NCBI RefSeq assembly: GCF_963576545.1
Contig: NC_083642.1
Span: forward strand, 5,326,188 to 5,390,187
Length of the DNA: 64,000 bases
Reading direction: 5' to 3'
DNA from: Limanda limanda
Taxonomy: Eukaryota > Chordata > Actinopteri > Pleuronectiformes > Pleuronectidae
The notes beneath the pieces are model-generated. The model did no database searches and had not been told where the DNA came from. It saw only the letters and a program-made list of their open reading frames with translations. Both the position numbers and the translations under genes were made by a program. Position 1 is the first letter of the stretch. Every line of letters starts with the position of its first letter. Shown here piece by piece: positions 23,393 through 36,496 of this stretch.

Positions 23393-24644
23393 CTTATTTT
23401 GAAAAAATATCCTTGTTCAAGCACATTTGTGAACTTCAAAAAAGCCTTGAAAGCAAACATTCTTAACAAAATAGTAATATACGAGTGACTAGTTCATCTA
23501 AATAAAAAAAGGACTACTGACAGAATAGGGGCACTTCAGAATTAGCTGGGGCCAGTGCAGTCAAAGGAGCATTGGAGATGAGATAAATGAACCTGATGTG
23601 TGAACAATCGATGTCGCAACATGAAGTTCCACTCTATTCCACCACGTGGCGCTATAAATGAACGGAATAATCCGGGGTTAATGTAGGTCAACAAAATATT
23701 TTGTATCCAGTCACAGATTGTTTCAACAAATATTTACTCACGTTCTTCAAAAATTCATTGATGTAAAATTTAAAATGCAACAGCATTGATATCAGCAACT
23801 TAACACACACATGCCATCACAATGTGTTATATACAGTATATTATGCTAATCAGCTTTTACAATCTCAGTTTACACTGGCATGATCAATGTAGTGTTGTTC
23901 TTATAGATTTGTTATAAAAATGTCATGTTTTTGTCAATTCTTAAACATTTGAATATGTAATACATAATAAATATGAAACAACACAGCACTGCAAATTTCC
24001 CAGAGTCGGCAAACAAAGTCTTGCAGCTGGCAGGAAATTGTCATATAGTGTTTATTAGATACTTTCTTATTTAGTACACAGATTGAACTGTAACTCCTGT
24101 TTAAACATAAATCCTGTTTAAAAGGTATATTATTGAGAAGAATTACATAGATATTTCTTAAAGTGAGCAACATTTTGTGAAGTTGTTCCTGACAGTACAG
24201 TATTAAGGTGCCGAGGAACAAGAAACTCAACCCCAGTATCCATTAGACTAGAAGATTATAACAAAAAATATAATCCCAAAGAATTTTAAAACTTTAAGAC
24301 ATTACATCAATGTCTATGCCAAATGTACAGGGTTGAAAAGCTTTACTAATGACTTATATAATATTGTTTTAACAGACTGACTTTCTCAGCTGGACTGTAC
24401 ACAACATATCAACTGTAAATGAATGAGGAATAAACTATTTAAATCAAGAATTATCCAACAAACCCTTAACTATCACAACCCTCCCATCTCACCTCACACA
24501 CAGACAGTAGGCCCCCTGCATGGTGTCGCTGTCTCTCAGCAGAAAGCTGCCATCCCGTCCGAACCTCTCCAGCAGCCTCTCTGTGGCCTCACTCCCAATT
24601 CTCCCAAAGTAAATGGACCGAACCAGCTCCCCCTCCTGCTCCAT
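21989..24644 (-). CDS. sh2d1a: SH2D1A/SAP-like SH2 adaptor
   Basis: A small free SH2 adaptor that, in known members, binds phosphotyrosines in SLAM-family tails. Exon 1 (ATG 24644 to about 24493) gives YFGRIGSEATERLLE and GSFLLRDSD, the FLLRDS phosphate-binding motif, ending YCLCV. Exon 2 (22815-22875) gives TFRLVHSIDGWG. Exon 3 (22575-22718) gives GIRRQSFGTLETLIENY, the end of the SH2 fold. The junctions are in phase if exon 3 starts at the second AG (22719). A fourth exon near 22100 can be read two ways. The splice phase I derive ends after about 13 residues. The alternative frame gives a TEFVYMEM tyrosine motif followed by a Ser/Gly-rich tail to the stop near 21989. SH2D1A versus SH2D1B cannot be settled by eye. 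Confidence 0.85.
22482..22559. repeat. (GT)n microsatellite
   Basis: About 78 bp of GT with one GC interruption, in the SH2D1A intron just after exon 3 (minus sense). It produces poly-Thr/His pseudo-frames that should be ignored. Confidence 0.95.
23160..23392. mobile_element. Common teleost retroelement 3' end with (ATTG)n tail
   Basis: The segment from ACATGTGGCTC through TGTTAAAGCCCTATGAGAC and GGGCTATACAAATAAAATT, ending in ATTG repeats (about 23349-23391), is a very frequent fish interspersed repeat as I know it. The class was not determined here. It lies in intron 1 of the SH2D1A-like gene. Confidence 0.6.
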
Positions 24645-25818
24645 GTCGCCTCTGAGGCCAGCACTCATGTGAGTGTAGAAAGGTGCAGGTGCAGCAGATA
24701 GTTGTGGCAACAGAGCGTGTGAAAGTATCATACGAGCGTCTCTGGTTTTCACACTTATCTGTCAAGCAGCTTGCAGCTCATGCCGTGCACTTTGTCTGAG
24801 GTAAAAAAAAAAGGTGGTCTGATAAAAAAAAATTTCACCTGACACGTCACAAAAAAGAAAAAATCGACTTAATCCTCCCTTCTTGTCCTCATCACTAGTT
24901 AACTTTCTGAAAACCTTTGTGTAAACATTTGTTTGTCACACTGTTTTATGGCAATACATGTGTATTTCAACAGTGAAACACATCAGACATTTTGACAATG
25001 TCAGTTTCCCACTGACAGCAGTGTAAACCTCATCAGGATGTGGTTTGCTGCAGACAAATCCTGTTGAGCTATAAAAATTTAAATGTGAAAATTAACTAGT
25101 TCACGCTCATAGTTTATTTTGTATTGGGATGATTTAGATGACAAACGTACAGTCATGTGTTTGAGGAATCAATGGTGTCGGATCATGTCTGTGTGTCGCT
25201 CTGCTCATTTTAACACCGAGTCATTTTCATGATGTTTAAATGCAGTCTCATAAACTCTGGAACAAATCAAACAAACACTAAGTGACTTCATGAACTGATC
25301 CGGTCCTGATAACTAGTGGTGAGTGTTTATTAGTTACTGCAGCTTCTGCTCTGATCATGACGCAGCTGATCTCTGAGCAGCATCTGTGTTTAACTTTTCT
25401 TCTTCAAGTCACTGACTTGCTGCCTCACGTGAACGAGCTCTGATCTCACTGCGTGGGTCGCTCTGAGCGTAGGCAGGTATGGGTACATGGAGAGGGTCAT
25501 TCTACGCATAAATAAATTAACCATTCCGCGTAAACATGTAAATTCTGACAGCCCTAAATAAAATATATGCTGAACATTTTTCTTTTGGTCACCATTACTC
25601 TATAACTTTCTTTTGACATCAAGACATTATTATGCAGCTGTAAAAGGGTTTGAGAACATTTCTGTTTTTATCACATACTTTTTAAGTAAACACTAGTCAC
25701 TAGCATTTTTTATAAAATTTTATATACATGTTCATATACGGTGACAAATCTTCAACTTAAATTCAAATGAAATTATAAAGGGTTCCAGTTGCTTCTCGTT
25801 CATCTTTTCTGGTCCTTC

Positions 25819-28759
25819 TTATTGTCTGGCCTGTAGTGAGTGGATGGGCTGAAGCTCTGCAGAAAACCTTTCCCCCAAATCTCTGTTGGCCTGCAGGAAA
25901 CCACCAAGCCCTTTCAGCTGCTCAGTATCCTGATGAAGAGACAGTTCAAATTACATGCCATATTTACATGAATGTGTGTTAATGTCTTAGTTCATATTTA
26001 TTTTTGTTCTAGTGTAAGCGTATATGTTTGCTCTTTGCACCTGTGCATCTTCATCGTCAGTATGCAGTAACTCCTGCAGCTTCTCCTGGAGCAACTCAGC
26101 CTCCCATTGGCTGATTAAGTCGATCGTGGCTTCCGATTGGTGTATAGAATCACACACTAGACCGTCCGAGTCAACAGAGTCTAGTTGGTCCAGACCAGAG
26201 ACAGATACGGACAAATCGACAGTCAGCATCTGTTCAAAACAAGCAAACAAGCTGTGAGGCACAAAAAAAAGCGTGGTTCTCAAACTGGACATATTTTAAC
26301 ACACACACACACACACGCACACGCACACGCACACGCACACACTCACACCTCATCTATTTCTTGTCCAACTTTTGCCATCTGTGGTACGTGGCTGAACTGC
26401 CGCACAACGTGTTTCAGAGTTGTCTGGTATCTTCTTATCCATTCATCCTTGATACGCAACTCACAAGAATGCATTTACAATCTATCTTTCTATAGTACTG
26501 CTGCCAAAATCTTAACGAAAACCAGCTCCTGGTATAGAAGACTTGGTTGCAGCTGGTCTACAGCTATAACAAAAGTGTAATTTAATACTTTTAAATACCT
26601 TTTTAATAATACTTTAATTTGAAAGTATTGAAAGTTTCACAAGTTCTCTTCATTCTTGAGCCACTTATCTGTTGACTTGCATGTTCATAGTGTTGAGGTA
26701 TTTTTGAATATCCTCCAACATTACTTTACATGCCACTATATATATTATGTATATTGATTATTACATTATATCTACACAGGAGAATAGTGCCTGTCTAAAC
26801 TCCACAGATACTCCATTCTCTCACTAAGCAGTACCAAGGTCAGGTTATAGATAAAGATCAACCAACAGTACATTGTAGCATCTACGCTTAGGGACTTTCA
26901 TATCTAACTCAGATGCACCCAGACAGAGAGGCACCGACTTCAACTCTTTTGCATATTTCTCCAGGGACAAGACGTTTGCTCATTTTACTCTGTTAGCGTT
27001 TGTATATTGTTTCACCTCCTGGTCTCCTTGCTGCATCAAGTCTACATTAAAGCCTTCTGCATAAGACATCAGCTGCTGCCTGAGTTCTCCTTTCACCAGC
27101 TTCCAGAAAACTTCCATAACACATAGCAAGCTGGCTAGAAGAGCATTAGACTAAAACATAAAGCTTAACCAGAAACAGATCAACTAATAACACAATCTAA
27201 TAGTTCCTCTTGGTCAATTTGGTGGGGAAAAGGACATTTTCATGGGGACCTTTAGCAGTGATGTGCCTGAATCTAATCTGAATTTTTTAAAACACAAATA
27301 TTTACCAAGGCCTTTCATTTGTTACATTGAATTTAACACATTTTATGACTTTGACCCAATCAATGAGCCTATTTTATACATTTACCTCTCTCACAAATGT
27401 TGAATCCACAGACTGGAAACAGTCACAGGAGCAGATGAGGCCTCGCAGAGCAGAGGCCTCGCATTGATCCGCCCCCTTCACTTTCCCCTGACCTCGTGGC
27501 ATGTAGGCCTACAGAGAGAAAGACAGAGAGGAGAGAGGAGAGAGGAGAGAGGAGAGATGGTTAGATCGATAGTTAGATCGATAGTTAGATCGATAGTTAG
27601 ATCGATAGTTAGATCGATAGAATAGATAGTGTAAACTAGAAAACTAAGATCTAATGTGTATGTATGTATGTGTGAAGGTTGCAGCTCTAAGGAAATATAG
27701 TAATATGCTGGTTTGGAATAACTGCTCTAAATGTTGGTACCTTGGCCACTTCCCAGAAGTCTGTTCTCCAAGAGGGAGGGAAACAGTTCTCCCAGCACAC
27801 GGCCCTTTTCGGCTGTCTCTGGTGTCCCAGGATCTCCTTCTTCCACTCGCTACACGGCCTACATGCTGAGGAGAGCTACACACACATACGCAGTGAGAAT
27901 ACTTTGGTAACATCACATTTCAACCAAAATCCTTTAATCCCAGGAACCTTTCCAAATAACTAAATGCTTCCTGGAGATCTCTCGTGCTGCAAGCCCCACC
28001 CTGAAGGTCCCTGTACTTAAAGGTTTTAGCGTAAAATACAAATTCAACAAGGAACTCCTTCAATCTAAATATACCTAAATATACACAAACATAACAAGTG
28101 AGAAATAAAAAAACTAAAAATGTCAATGAAATGATATATCTGTATTATATATAATATCTGTGTATATTTAGTGGGTCTTTTCCAGTTTTTTAATAATGTG
28201 CTGAAAATGTACTGATTTCTCTCATTTGAGTACACATAATGGTAAGTGTAAAAATGATTTTCCTCCATTAAGAGACTAATTGGCATTTTACTAAAGGTTA
28301 AAGCTGGCAAAAACAAGTTGTTATTTCATACTTTCTTTGAGTGCCGCCCTGAGTAAGTATTTTATTTTGAAGGGTAAAAAGAGCTTTGTCTGGAACATTA
28401 TTCAGACCCCTGCTCCTGCAAAGTTTCCCAGATCCTGGTGAAAGTTCCAGCTGTGGAAACGTAACTTGAGTCCTGAGTGAGAACCAGTTGTAAAGCCCTA
28501 GAATCATCCGGTGATATATTAAAGCAGCAGTTGATCAGACATGACAGGCTGATCCCACCTGGTTGCCTCTGCAGGCATTGGTCTCACACGTCCTCCTGAG
28601 CTGCGGGCTGTGGGCGAGCAGAGCCTTGTGGAAACCTCTCATCTGCTGGCTGGTGAAGAGATGGAGGCCACTCTTCAGTATGAGCAGACACCGTCCTGCC
28701 TTCAGCCAGTTCTTATACTCCCTGTCGTTGAGACGAAGCAGCAACTCCTCACTCACCAT
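25819..28759 (-). pseudogene. CXorf38: CXorf38 homologue, copy A (exon 4 damaged)
   Basis: Six exons: 28559-28759, 27741-27875, 27386-27508, an exon 4 remnant ending about 26350, 26041-26229, and 25819-25929 (stop TAA). Residues match human CXorf38, a protein of unknown function: [18 protein letters not shown] in exon 1, [12 protein letters not shown] and WEVAK in exon 2, AYMPRGQGK in exon 3, [11 protein letters not shown] in exon 5. The start ATG at 28759 aligns with the human start. Exon 4 lacks its acceptor and first eight codons: a 130-bp deletion relative to copy B joins two GCATT motifs at 26472-26476. Without a new acceptor, exon 4 cannot be spliced normally. The other exons are open and in phase, so the loss may be recent. 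Confidence 0.85.
27514..27620. repeat. GA tract plus 12-bp minisatellite
   Basis: AGAGAGG-type repeats are followed by about five copies of the 12-mer TTAGATCGATAG. It lies in the intron next to exon 3 of copy A. Copy B has a long (GA)n tract at the corresponding place (35126-35195), then TTAG repeats. Confidence 0.9.
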
Positions 28760-31473
28760 CTTGGCCCTCCTCACTCACTTCCTGAGAAACGAAACAAGTC
28801 CAATCACATTACTCTTACTGAGCTCCACCCACTCAGGTTAAGTAACACAGTGACCACTAGATGGCGCCATCGGCTTGGTAAACTGCAGGATGTGACCTTT
28901 TGAAGTTTACCTGCAGAGATCCAGAGGAAGCCTGGTGGTGTCACATTCTATGATCAGAGCTGCTTTGCCCCACAGAGCAGAGTCACAGATCCGTGACGTA
29001 AAGCAACATGCTGTATGACCAACAGTGTTTTGGCCTATACCTGCTTTATTTTCCTCAGTAAACTGATTTTCCATTTTTTCCCCGGGGCTTCTCTGAACCC
29101 TGTAGAGCTGAGACTGGGGAAGCTGTTGAAGGAACCTTTCTACTGCACACAGGTAAACGATAGAGCTCTACAGACTCATGATCGCTTCAGCTGAAACCTC
29201 ATGACTCAGTCAATATTACTCACTTCACTAATAGCACAGGCAGGTATAGAGTCGATAACGAAGGTCTCACAAACAATAAAACTAAAAGCTGTGCAGGGTG
29301 CATTTGCCAAACCAGCCTGAACTCAAATCAGACTATAATGGTTCTCATCGAGCATCCAACAGTCACTCAAGCTGCTACTAATTCCACACTCTTATTAGTA
29401 TCAGTTCCCTACATGAGTCTGATCTTTTTCATCAAAATCCATGAGTTATTCCATGTTGAAAAATGACCTGTCTCACAATATTAAATAAGGGGGAAAATAA
29501 GTCCTCCGGAGGTAGAGCAGGTTGTCCAGGAGGTCGTTGGTCCGATCAGAGTCTCCGTGCTGAAGTGTCCTCTGATGGTTGTGAAAGAGAACATGCTACG
29601 CTCTAGATACACTGTATTGGTATGTGTGTGAATGGGTAAATGGCAAAACTGTACTGTAAAGACTTGTGAGTGGTCATCAGAGACTAGCAAAGCACGATAT
29701 ACAGAACATACAGGCCATGTACCTGAAAAAAACATTTGACAAAGTTGAAGACATGTCCTGCTATGTAATAAGGTGTGCAGCTTCATCAAGCAATGCAAGA
29801 ATTTCATTTATGAATCTCCAAGCTTTAGAAAAATAAATAAAAGAGCCTTTCCCAGGTGACACTGGTCAAGAGATTGGGACACTCGACAGGTCGCCAGGGT
29901 ATTGCCGGCCCAACAAACAGAGACAAACAACCATTCCAACTCAGATTCACACCTATATTTGATCTGGATTCTCCTGGTAACCTAACCCTGGATGTCTTTG
30001 GACTGTCGTGGGTATTCGTGCCCAGCTGGGATTCGGCTTCTTTCCAGAGCTGACAATTTACACTGAGCTACGATCATTAAAGGATTAATTATAAGGAGAG
30101 TGAGATGTCAGTTTATCACCCAATTGAATGAATACGTATGAAGATATAGGAGCTGGGGTTTATCGAAAGATTTACCAACATAAGGAATCTGTTACAGAAA
30201 GAGACATTGACTGGGAAGATGTCAAAATGTGTGCAACCTGCAGGATGAAGCACACATCCCAGAGTGAAGATATGGGCCAGGAGTAGGCAGGTTCTTACAA
30301 GCTTTCACAGCAGTGTCTGTCGAGACGGAGAGGAAATAGCTCAATCACTATGAAGATTACCATTACATCTTCTTATTTTTGAATGTGCCCCTAATCTTTC
30401 ATTTAATTATAAAAAGCTGCCTTCTAACCAAAACCACTTCACTCCCAGTGCTGGAACATCAAAAACATCAGTTTTTCAGTTTATAGCTAAAGTAGTAGTA
30501 GTACAACCTTAGCTATGATCAGTTTATCATATTCAGTTATCTGACAACGTTAAGTTATCTGTTACATGCAAAACTAATGCATTATCTGTGTCCTGTGACC
30601 TAAGATGTTGAATGTTGTAAATATTATAACTACTAAACAATTGTGAATTGTCATTGAGCATGTTAGCATTCTAGGGAACCATATTGCATTCACATGGAAA
30701 AAAAATTGCTCTGTGTTGTGGGATTAACAAGGTTATTATGTCAAAATACAGAGAAGATTTAGTCTGCTTTGAGAGTGTTGAAGCAAACATGTCCCTCCTG
30801 TGCGATCACGTTTTATTTGGTTTGGGTTTGAGACATTGGGAGATACAGAATTTATGTTGTGTGGCACCTCAGGACATCAGGACCGTTCCGAAGTAAAAAG
30901 GATTTTGAGCTATGGTATTAATTTTCTTCACAGAGCTGCTTCCTTCACGACTTGCAGTGGAGGGTAGTATTGTTCAGTAAATATTGTTATTTAACATTTT
31001 TATATGTTCAAATATATATTGGCAGGAAATGAATCAGAGCTGTTAACTGGATTAATTTTTTTTTCATTGAGTTGTTATTGTTCGCATTCTTCTATCGCCT
31101 AATCTTACAGTCTGATATTTACAGAGTAATACTTCTGTCTTTTTCAGCATATGGATGCAAGACAAATCAATAACTCAGTAACTCAATAACTCAATAGCTC
31201 AATAACTCAAATAACTATTTGTTTGCTAGTGTTTTTTCTTAGCCCTGTGATTGATTATCTTCTGCCCAGTTATACAAGGGGACATAGTCTGTCTCCCATG
31301 GCCTTAGTTTGGAATACGGACAGAATGATACGAGTGAACTTCAGCGTTCTGTGTGTTTTTAAACGACTGAGCTCTTGCTCAGGACTAGAGGTGCAGCCGA
31401 AATAGACAGTAACAGTCACAGGATTCCCGGTTAAAACATATTAAATTACAAATATGAAAAAAAAAGAACTACT
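28760..31473. other. Upstream region of CXorf38 copy A; dispersed repeats, no gene
   Basis: No exon chain was recognised. Positions 29505-29735 and 29870-30005 read like two very common teleost interspersed repeats (a GGTAGAGCAGGTTGTCC head with a GAGTGGTCATCAGAGACTA tail, and the CAGGTCGCCAG ... CTAACCCTGGATGTCTTTGGACTG phrase). The last 1.4 kb (30060-31440) is almost identical to 38640-40060. Confidence 0.5.
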
Positions 31474-32340
31474 ACTTAATCCTCCCTTCTTGTCATCATC
31501 ACTAGTTTGCTTTCTGAAAACCTTTGTGTAAACATTTGTTTGTCACACTGTTTTATGGCAATACATGTGTATTTCAACAGTGTAACACATCAGACATTTT
31601 GACAATGTCAGTTTCCCACTGACAGCAGTGTAAACCTCATCAGGAAGTGGTGTGCTGCAGACAAATCCTGTTGAGCTATAAAAATTTAAATGTGACGTAA
31701 TGTGTAATCTGAGGTGAAAACAGAGAACATTTGTATGGAGCATGGAGTAAAGTGTCTGTGTCCACCAGCGTTGGGCTTATTGCTCAAAGAGAAATGTATT
31801 GTTCATGGGTTCTTTTAAGGTCAATATACAGGAATTACTCGAAGTGTAACTTGGTTTTTCCACTCACTCAGGAATGTAGAAACAGTTTACTTATTTGCAT
31901 AATTTTAGAAGTGTTAGCAAGGTAGAGAAGGTTAATAAAATGAGGGCTGTCAAATGATTACAATTTTTTATCAGATTAATCACAGGGTAGCTGTGGTAAC
32001 AACCAAACCTTTACACAATTAAATGAAAATGTGAAATCTGAATCTGAGCTCATCTGTAGAAGCAGTGTTGAGCCACCTCACACTTAATAAGAACGAGACC
32101 CAAGTTCAGTTCACGCAGATGACAATTAACTAGTTCATGTTCATAGTTCATTTTGTATAGGTGATTAATCAATGGTGTCGGATCGGGTCTGCATGTCGCA
32201 GTCATTTTCATGATGTTTAAATGATTTCTCACATCTCTGGAACAAATCAAACAAACACTAAGTGACTTCATGTACTGTGATGAGATTTTATTAGTTACTG
32301 CAGCAAGAGAAACTCTGTGTTTCACGGTTCATCTTCAAAG

Positions 32341-33698
32341 TCACTGACCGGCTGCTTCAGGTGAACGAGCTCTTTTTTCCCTGAGTGAGTGGATGGCCTG
32401 AATCTTTTCAGAAAACATTTCATCCAAATCACTGTTGGCCTGCAGGAAATCACCAAGCCATTCCAGCTGCTTAGTAACCTGATGAAGAGACAGTTCGAAT
32501 TACATGCCATATTTATTTTAATGTGTTATTGTTTACATTTATTTTTGTTCTAGTGTAAGCGTATATGTTTGCTCTTTGCACCTGTGTCTCAGCATCTTCA
32601 TCGTCAGTATGCAGTAACTCCTGCAGCTTCTCCTGGAGCAACTCAGCCTCCCATTGGCTGAAAAATTTGATGTTGGCCTCCAATTGGTGTGAAAAACCAC
32701 AAACTCGACCGCCAGCAATGTCCAGTTTCTCCAGATCAGAGGCAGTTATCTTCCAATCGACAGTCAGCGCCTGTTCAAAACAAGCAAAAAAAAAGCGTGG
32801 TTCTCAAACTGGACATATTTTAACAACAACAACACCAAACTCACCCCCCCCCCCCACACACACACACACACACGCTCACACTCACACACTCACCTCATCT
32901 ATTTCTTGTCCAACTTTGCCCATCTGTGGTACGTTGCTGAACTGCTGCACAAAGTGTTTCAGAGTTGTCTGGTATCCGCTCATCCATTCATCCATGATAC
33001 GACCCACAGAAGAATGCATTATCTCGTTCCTGTAGTGGATCACCTGGAACAACACACACATCAGAACATTTGTATCAGACCACATGTAAACTAGTGAGGT
33101 TTAGCTGTTGGAGTGAAAATAAAGCATTTGAATATTAGAGAAAAGGCATTTACAATTTATATTTCTATATTACTGCTGCCAAAATCTTAACCAAAATCAG
33201 CTCTCGGTATAGAAGACTTGGTTGCAGCTGGACTACAGCTATAAAAAAAAGTGTAATTTAAAGGGGACATATTATGAAAATTCCACTTTTGTAGTGCTTC
33301 TACACGTTAATTTGGGTATCTGGCATGTCTACCGTCCCAAAAACTCTGGAAAAAAACAACTCCAGTGATTTGACGTGGTTCCTCTCTGTCAGAAACTATA
33401 CTCTAGAGTGCGTCCTATTGGATTATGGGCTTTTTCTACGTCAGGATTTAACATAGCCCCCCCCCCCCCCCCGGAGGTGGAGATCTGGCGGAGGAGGAGA
33501 CCAAATTCTGGACGCGAGGCCGGCCGGGAGCTGCACCTCTGCGCAGCGAGCACCGGCCGGGCTGTGTGTCTGTCAGCCGGGGGAGCGCGAGGCAGCGAGA
33601 GCGGGGGAGTGGGGGTGAGCGAGGCAGGGAACGTGTCTATAGCCCCCACATCCCTTTGTCTGTCTGTGTGTGTGTGTGTGTGTCTGTGTCTATCTGTG

Positions 33699-33794
<96 letters not shown>

Positions 33795-35127
33795 CTCAGA
33801 ATATATGCCCTGTATGAATAAATATACACATACAATTATATACTGTATACACACATATCTAATAAATGTACATCCTTATCAGAAGGTGTAGTAGTTTGAA
33901 AATTGTAGCTTCAATGAAGAAACACAACAAACTGATACAGAAATATATGTGTAGGACAGTGACTTAAAATTATTTTAACAACCTTAAATATGCTAAGGAG
34001 AGATTTAAGACGTGAAAGTGGATGTGTCTGTGTGTGAGTGACAGGGGGGCGGGATGGTGACAGGGGGGGCGGGGCGGTGACAGGGGGGGGGGGGGCACTC
34101 AAAACAGGTCAATCTGAGGAGGGCTGTTTTAGACAGGGAAAGAAGGCTGCTGTTTTAAATGATCCTTGTGGTATTTTGACCAAAAAATGTTAGAGACATT
34201 TCATTAAGACCCCAAGGAACCATATCAACTTGTGGTAAAATGGGCATAATATGTCTCCTTTAAGACTTTTAAAGACCTTTTTAATAACGACTTCAACTCT
34301 CAACGACTTCAACTCTTTTGCATACTTCTCCAGGGACAAGATATAAGGACACAATGTGAATCAGGAATGCATACTATAGGCTTAACTATCCAATAGGATG
34401 CAAACACCTACATGTAACAATGAAAGTGACAGCAACCCTAGCCCTTCATGGATGTACTGTTAGAATGGGTGACACAAGTAGAGGGAGATACTGTATATGC
34501 GGATGCTGTGGGTAACATCTTCAGACTTGGGGGTGACACCTGCTTATGTTACTCTATTATTGTTGTATATTGTTTCACCTCCTGGTCTCCTTGCTGCATC
34601 AAGTCTACATTAAAGCCTTCTGCATAAGACATCAGCTGCTGCCTGAGTTCTCCTTTCACCAGCTTCCAGAAAACTGCCATAACACATAGCAAGCTGGCTA
34701 GAAGAGCATTCGACTAAAACATAAAGCTTAACCAGAAACAGATCAACTAATAACACAAACTAATAGTTCCTCTATCTCAATTTGGTGGGGAAGAGGACAT
34801 TTTCATGGTGACCTTTGGCAGTGATGTGCATGAATCTAATCTGAATTTTTTAAAACAAAAATATTTATCAAGGCCTTTCATTTGTTACATTGAATTTAAC
34901 ACATTTTATGACTTTGACCCGCAGGTGGTAGGTCATATAATATGTTTTGACTTAACAGCTTATCTATGAGCCCATTTCGGACTATACATTTACCTCTGTC
35001 ACATATTTTTGATTCACAGACTCGAAACGGTCACAGGAGTAGATGAGCCTGAGCAGAGCAGAGGCATCGCACTGATCCGCCCCCTTCACTTTCCTCTGAC
35101 CTCGTGGCATGTAGGCCTACAGATAGA

Positions 35128-35198
<71 letters not shown>

Positions 35199-36496
35199 AG
35201 TTAGTTAGTTAGTTAGATCGACAGGATAGATAGTCTATATAAATATATACTATTCAGGCATATGCAATATATTGGATATATTTGTCTTGACCATGAGATG
35301 ACATCATTTGACAGAATTGAATCACGGAGCTTCTCAAGTTTCAGAAAACTTAGATCTGCAGTCTAATGTGTTTGTGTGTGTGTGTGTGTGTGTATGTGTG
35401 TGTGTATGTATGTGTGGAGGTTGCAGCTCTAAAGAAATATAGTAATATGCTGGTTTGGAATAACTGCTCTAAATGTTGGTACCTTGGCCACTTCCCAGAA
35501 GTCTGTTCTCCAGGAGGGAGGGGAACAGTTCACCCAGCACAGGCTCCCTTGCGGCTGTCTCTGGTGTGCCATGATCTCCTTCTTCCACTCGCTACACGGC
35601 CCACATGCCGAGGAGAGCTACACACACATACGCAGTGAGAATACTTTGTCACATTTCAACCAAAATCCTTTAGTCCCAGGAACCTTTCCAAATAACTAAA
35701 TGCTTCCTGGAGATCCCTGTTGATGAAGCATCTCCAGTGCTGCAAGCCCCACCCTGAAGGTCCCTGTACTTTCTTAAAGGTTTTAGCGTAAAATAACAAT
35801 TCAACTCATTCAATCTAAATAAACCTAAATATACACAGACATCGCAAGTGAGAATTCAAAAATAAACTTAATTTAAAAAGTAAATAAATTAAAAAAATGT
35901 TTTCAATTAAAACTTAGATTAATACTGATTTTTTAAATTTCTCATTTGTGTACAAAGAATGGTAAGTGTAAAATTACTTTCCTCCAGTAAGAGACTAATC
36001 AAAATTTTACTAAAGGTTAGAGCTGACAGAAACAAGTTGTTAGTTCATACTTTCTGAAAGTGCTTCCGCCCTGAGTAAGGATTTTATTTTGAAGGGTAAA
36101 AAGAGCTTTGTCTGGAACATTATTCAGACCCCGGTTCCTGGAAAGTTTCCTCTATGAAAGTTTCCCAGATCCTGGAGAAAGTTCCAGCTGTGGAAACGTA
36201 ACTTGAGTCCTGAGTGAGAACCAGTTGTAAAGCCCTAGAATCATCAAGTGATATATTAAAGCAGCAGTTGATCAGAAATGACAGGCTGATCCCACCTGGT
36301 TGCCTCTGCAGGCATTGGTCTCACACGTCCTCCCGAGCTGCGAGCTGTGGGCGAGCAGATCCTTGTGGAAACCTTCCATCTGCTGGCTGGTGTAGAGATG
36401 GAGGCCCTTCGTCAGTATGAACAGACACTGACTTGCCTTCAGCCAGTTCTTATACTCCTTGTCGTTGAGACGCCGCCGCAAGTCCGCATTCACCAT
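32341..36496 (-). CDS. CXorf38: CXorf38 homologue, copy B (intact)
   Basis: Six exons in correct phase: 36296-36496 (67 aa), 35483-35617 (45), 34994-35116 (41), 32894-33043 (50), 32582-32770 (63) and 32341-32478 (45 plus TGA), giving 311 residues against about 319 in human CXorf38. Conserved landmarks are [44 protein letters not shown] (exon 4) and LLQEKLQEL (exon 5). No signal peptide or membrane segment is seen, so a soluble intracellular protein is likely. The molecular function of the family is not established. The intron between exons 3 and 4 holds a 1-kb piggyBac-like insertion. Charged helical segments in exons 5-6 suggest coiled-coil character. Confidence 0.9.
32847..32893. repeat. 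C-run and (AC)n microsatellite in copy B intron
   Basis: A run of Cs followed by ACACAC and ACTCACACTC. It ends against the exon 4 donor (32893). The equivalent (AC)n in copy A is at about 26299-26345. Confidence 0.9.
33262..34259. mobile_element. piggyBac-like non-autonomous element, TTAA target
   Basis: About 998 bp with termini AGGGGACATATTATG and CATAATATGTCTCCT (one mismatch), flanked by TTAA on both sides (33258-33261 and 34260-34263). Unit A has the matching empty site (GTGTAATTTAATACTTTTAAA at about 26575-26595) with a single TTAA. The interior has a GC-rich part and a long GT tract (33661-33786) and no transposase, so it was moved in trans. Confidence 0.88.
35126..35218. repeat. (GA)n and (TTAG)n tracts
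   Basis: Pure GA dinucleotides for about 70 bp followed by TTAG repeats, next to exon 3 of CXorf38 copy B. Confidence 0.95.

Larger units (their letters stand above)
24867..31473. repeat. Tandem duplication unit A
   Basis: A 6.6-kb unit beginning ACTTAATCCTCCCTTCTTGTC that recurs at 31474. It contains CXorf38-like copy A and about 2.7 kb of sequence upstream of that gene. Unit B (31474 to about 40080) is longer mainly because of a transposon insertion (33262-34259) and an extra block near 37800-38610. Confidence 0.9.

Noticed and set aside
27558..27620. Regular short repeats that might suggest a CRISPR array
   Set aside because: The 12-bp units are directly adjacent with no unique spacers, in a eukaryotic intron; it is a minisatellite.
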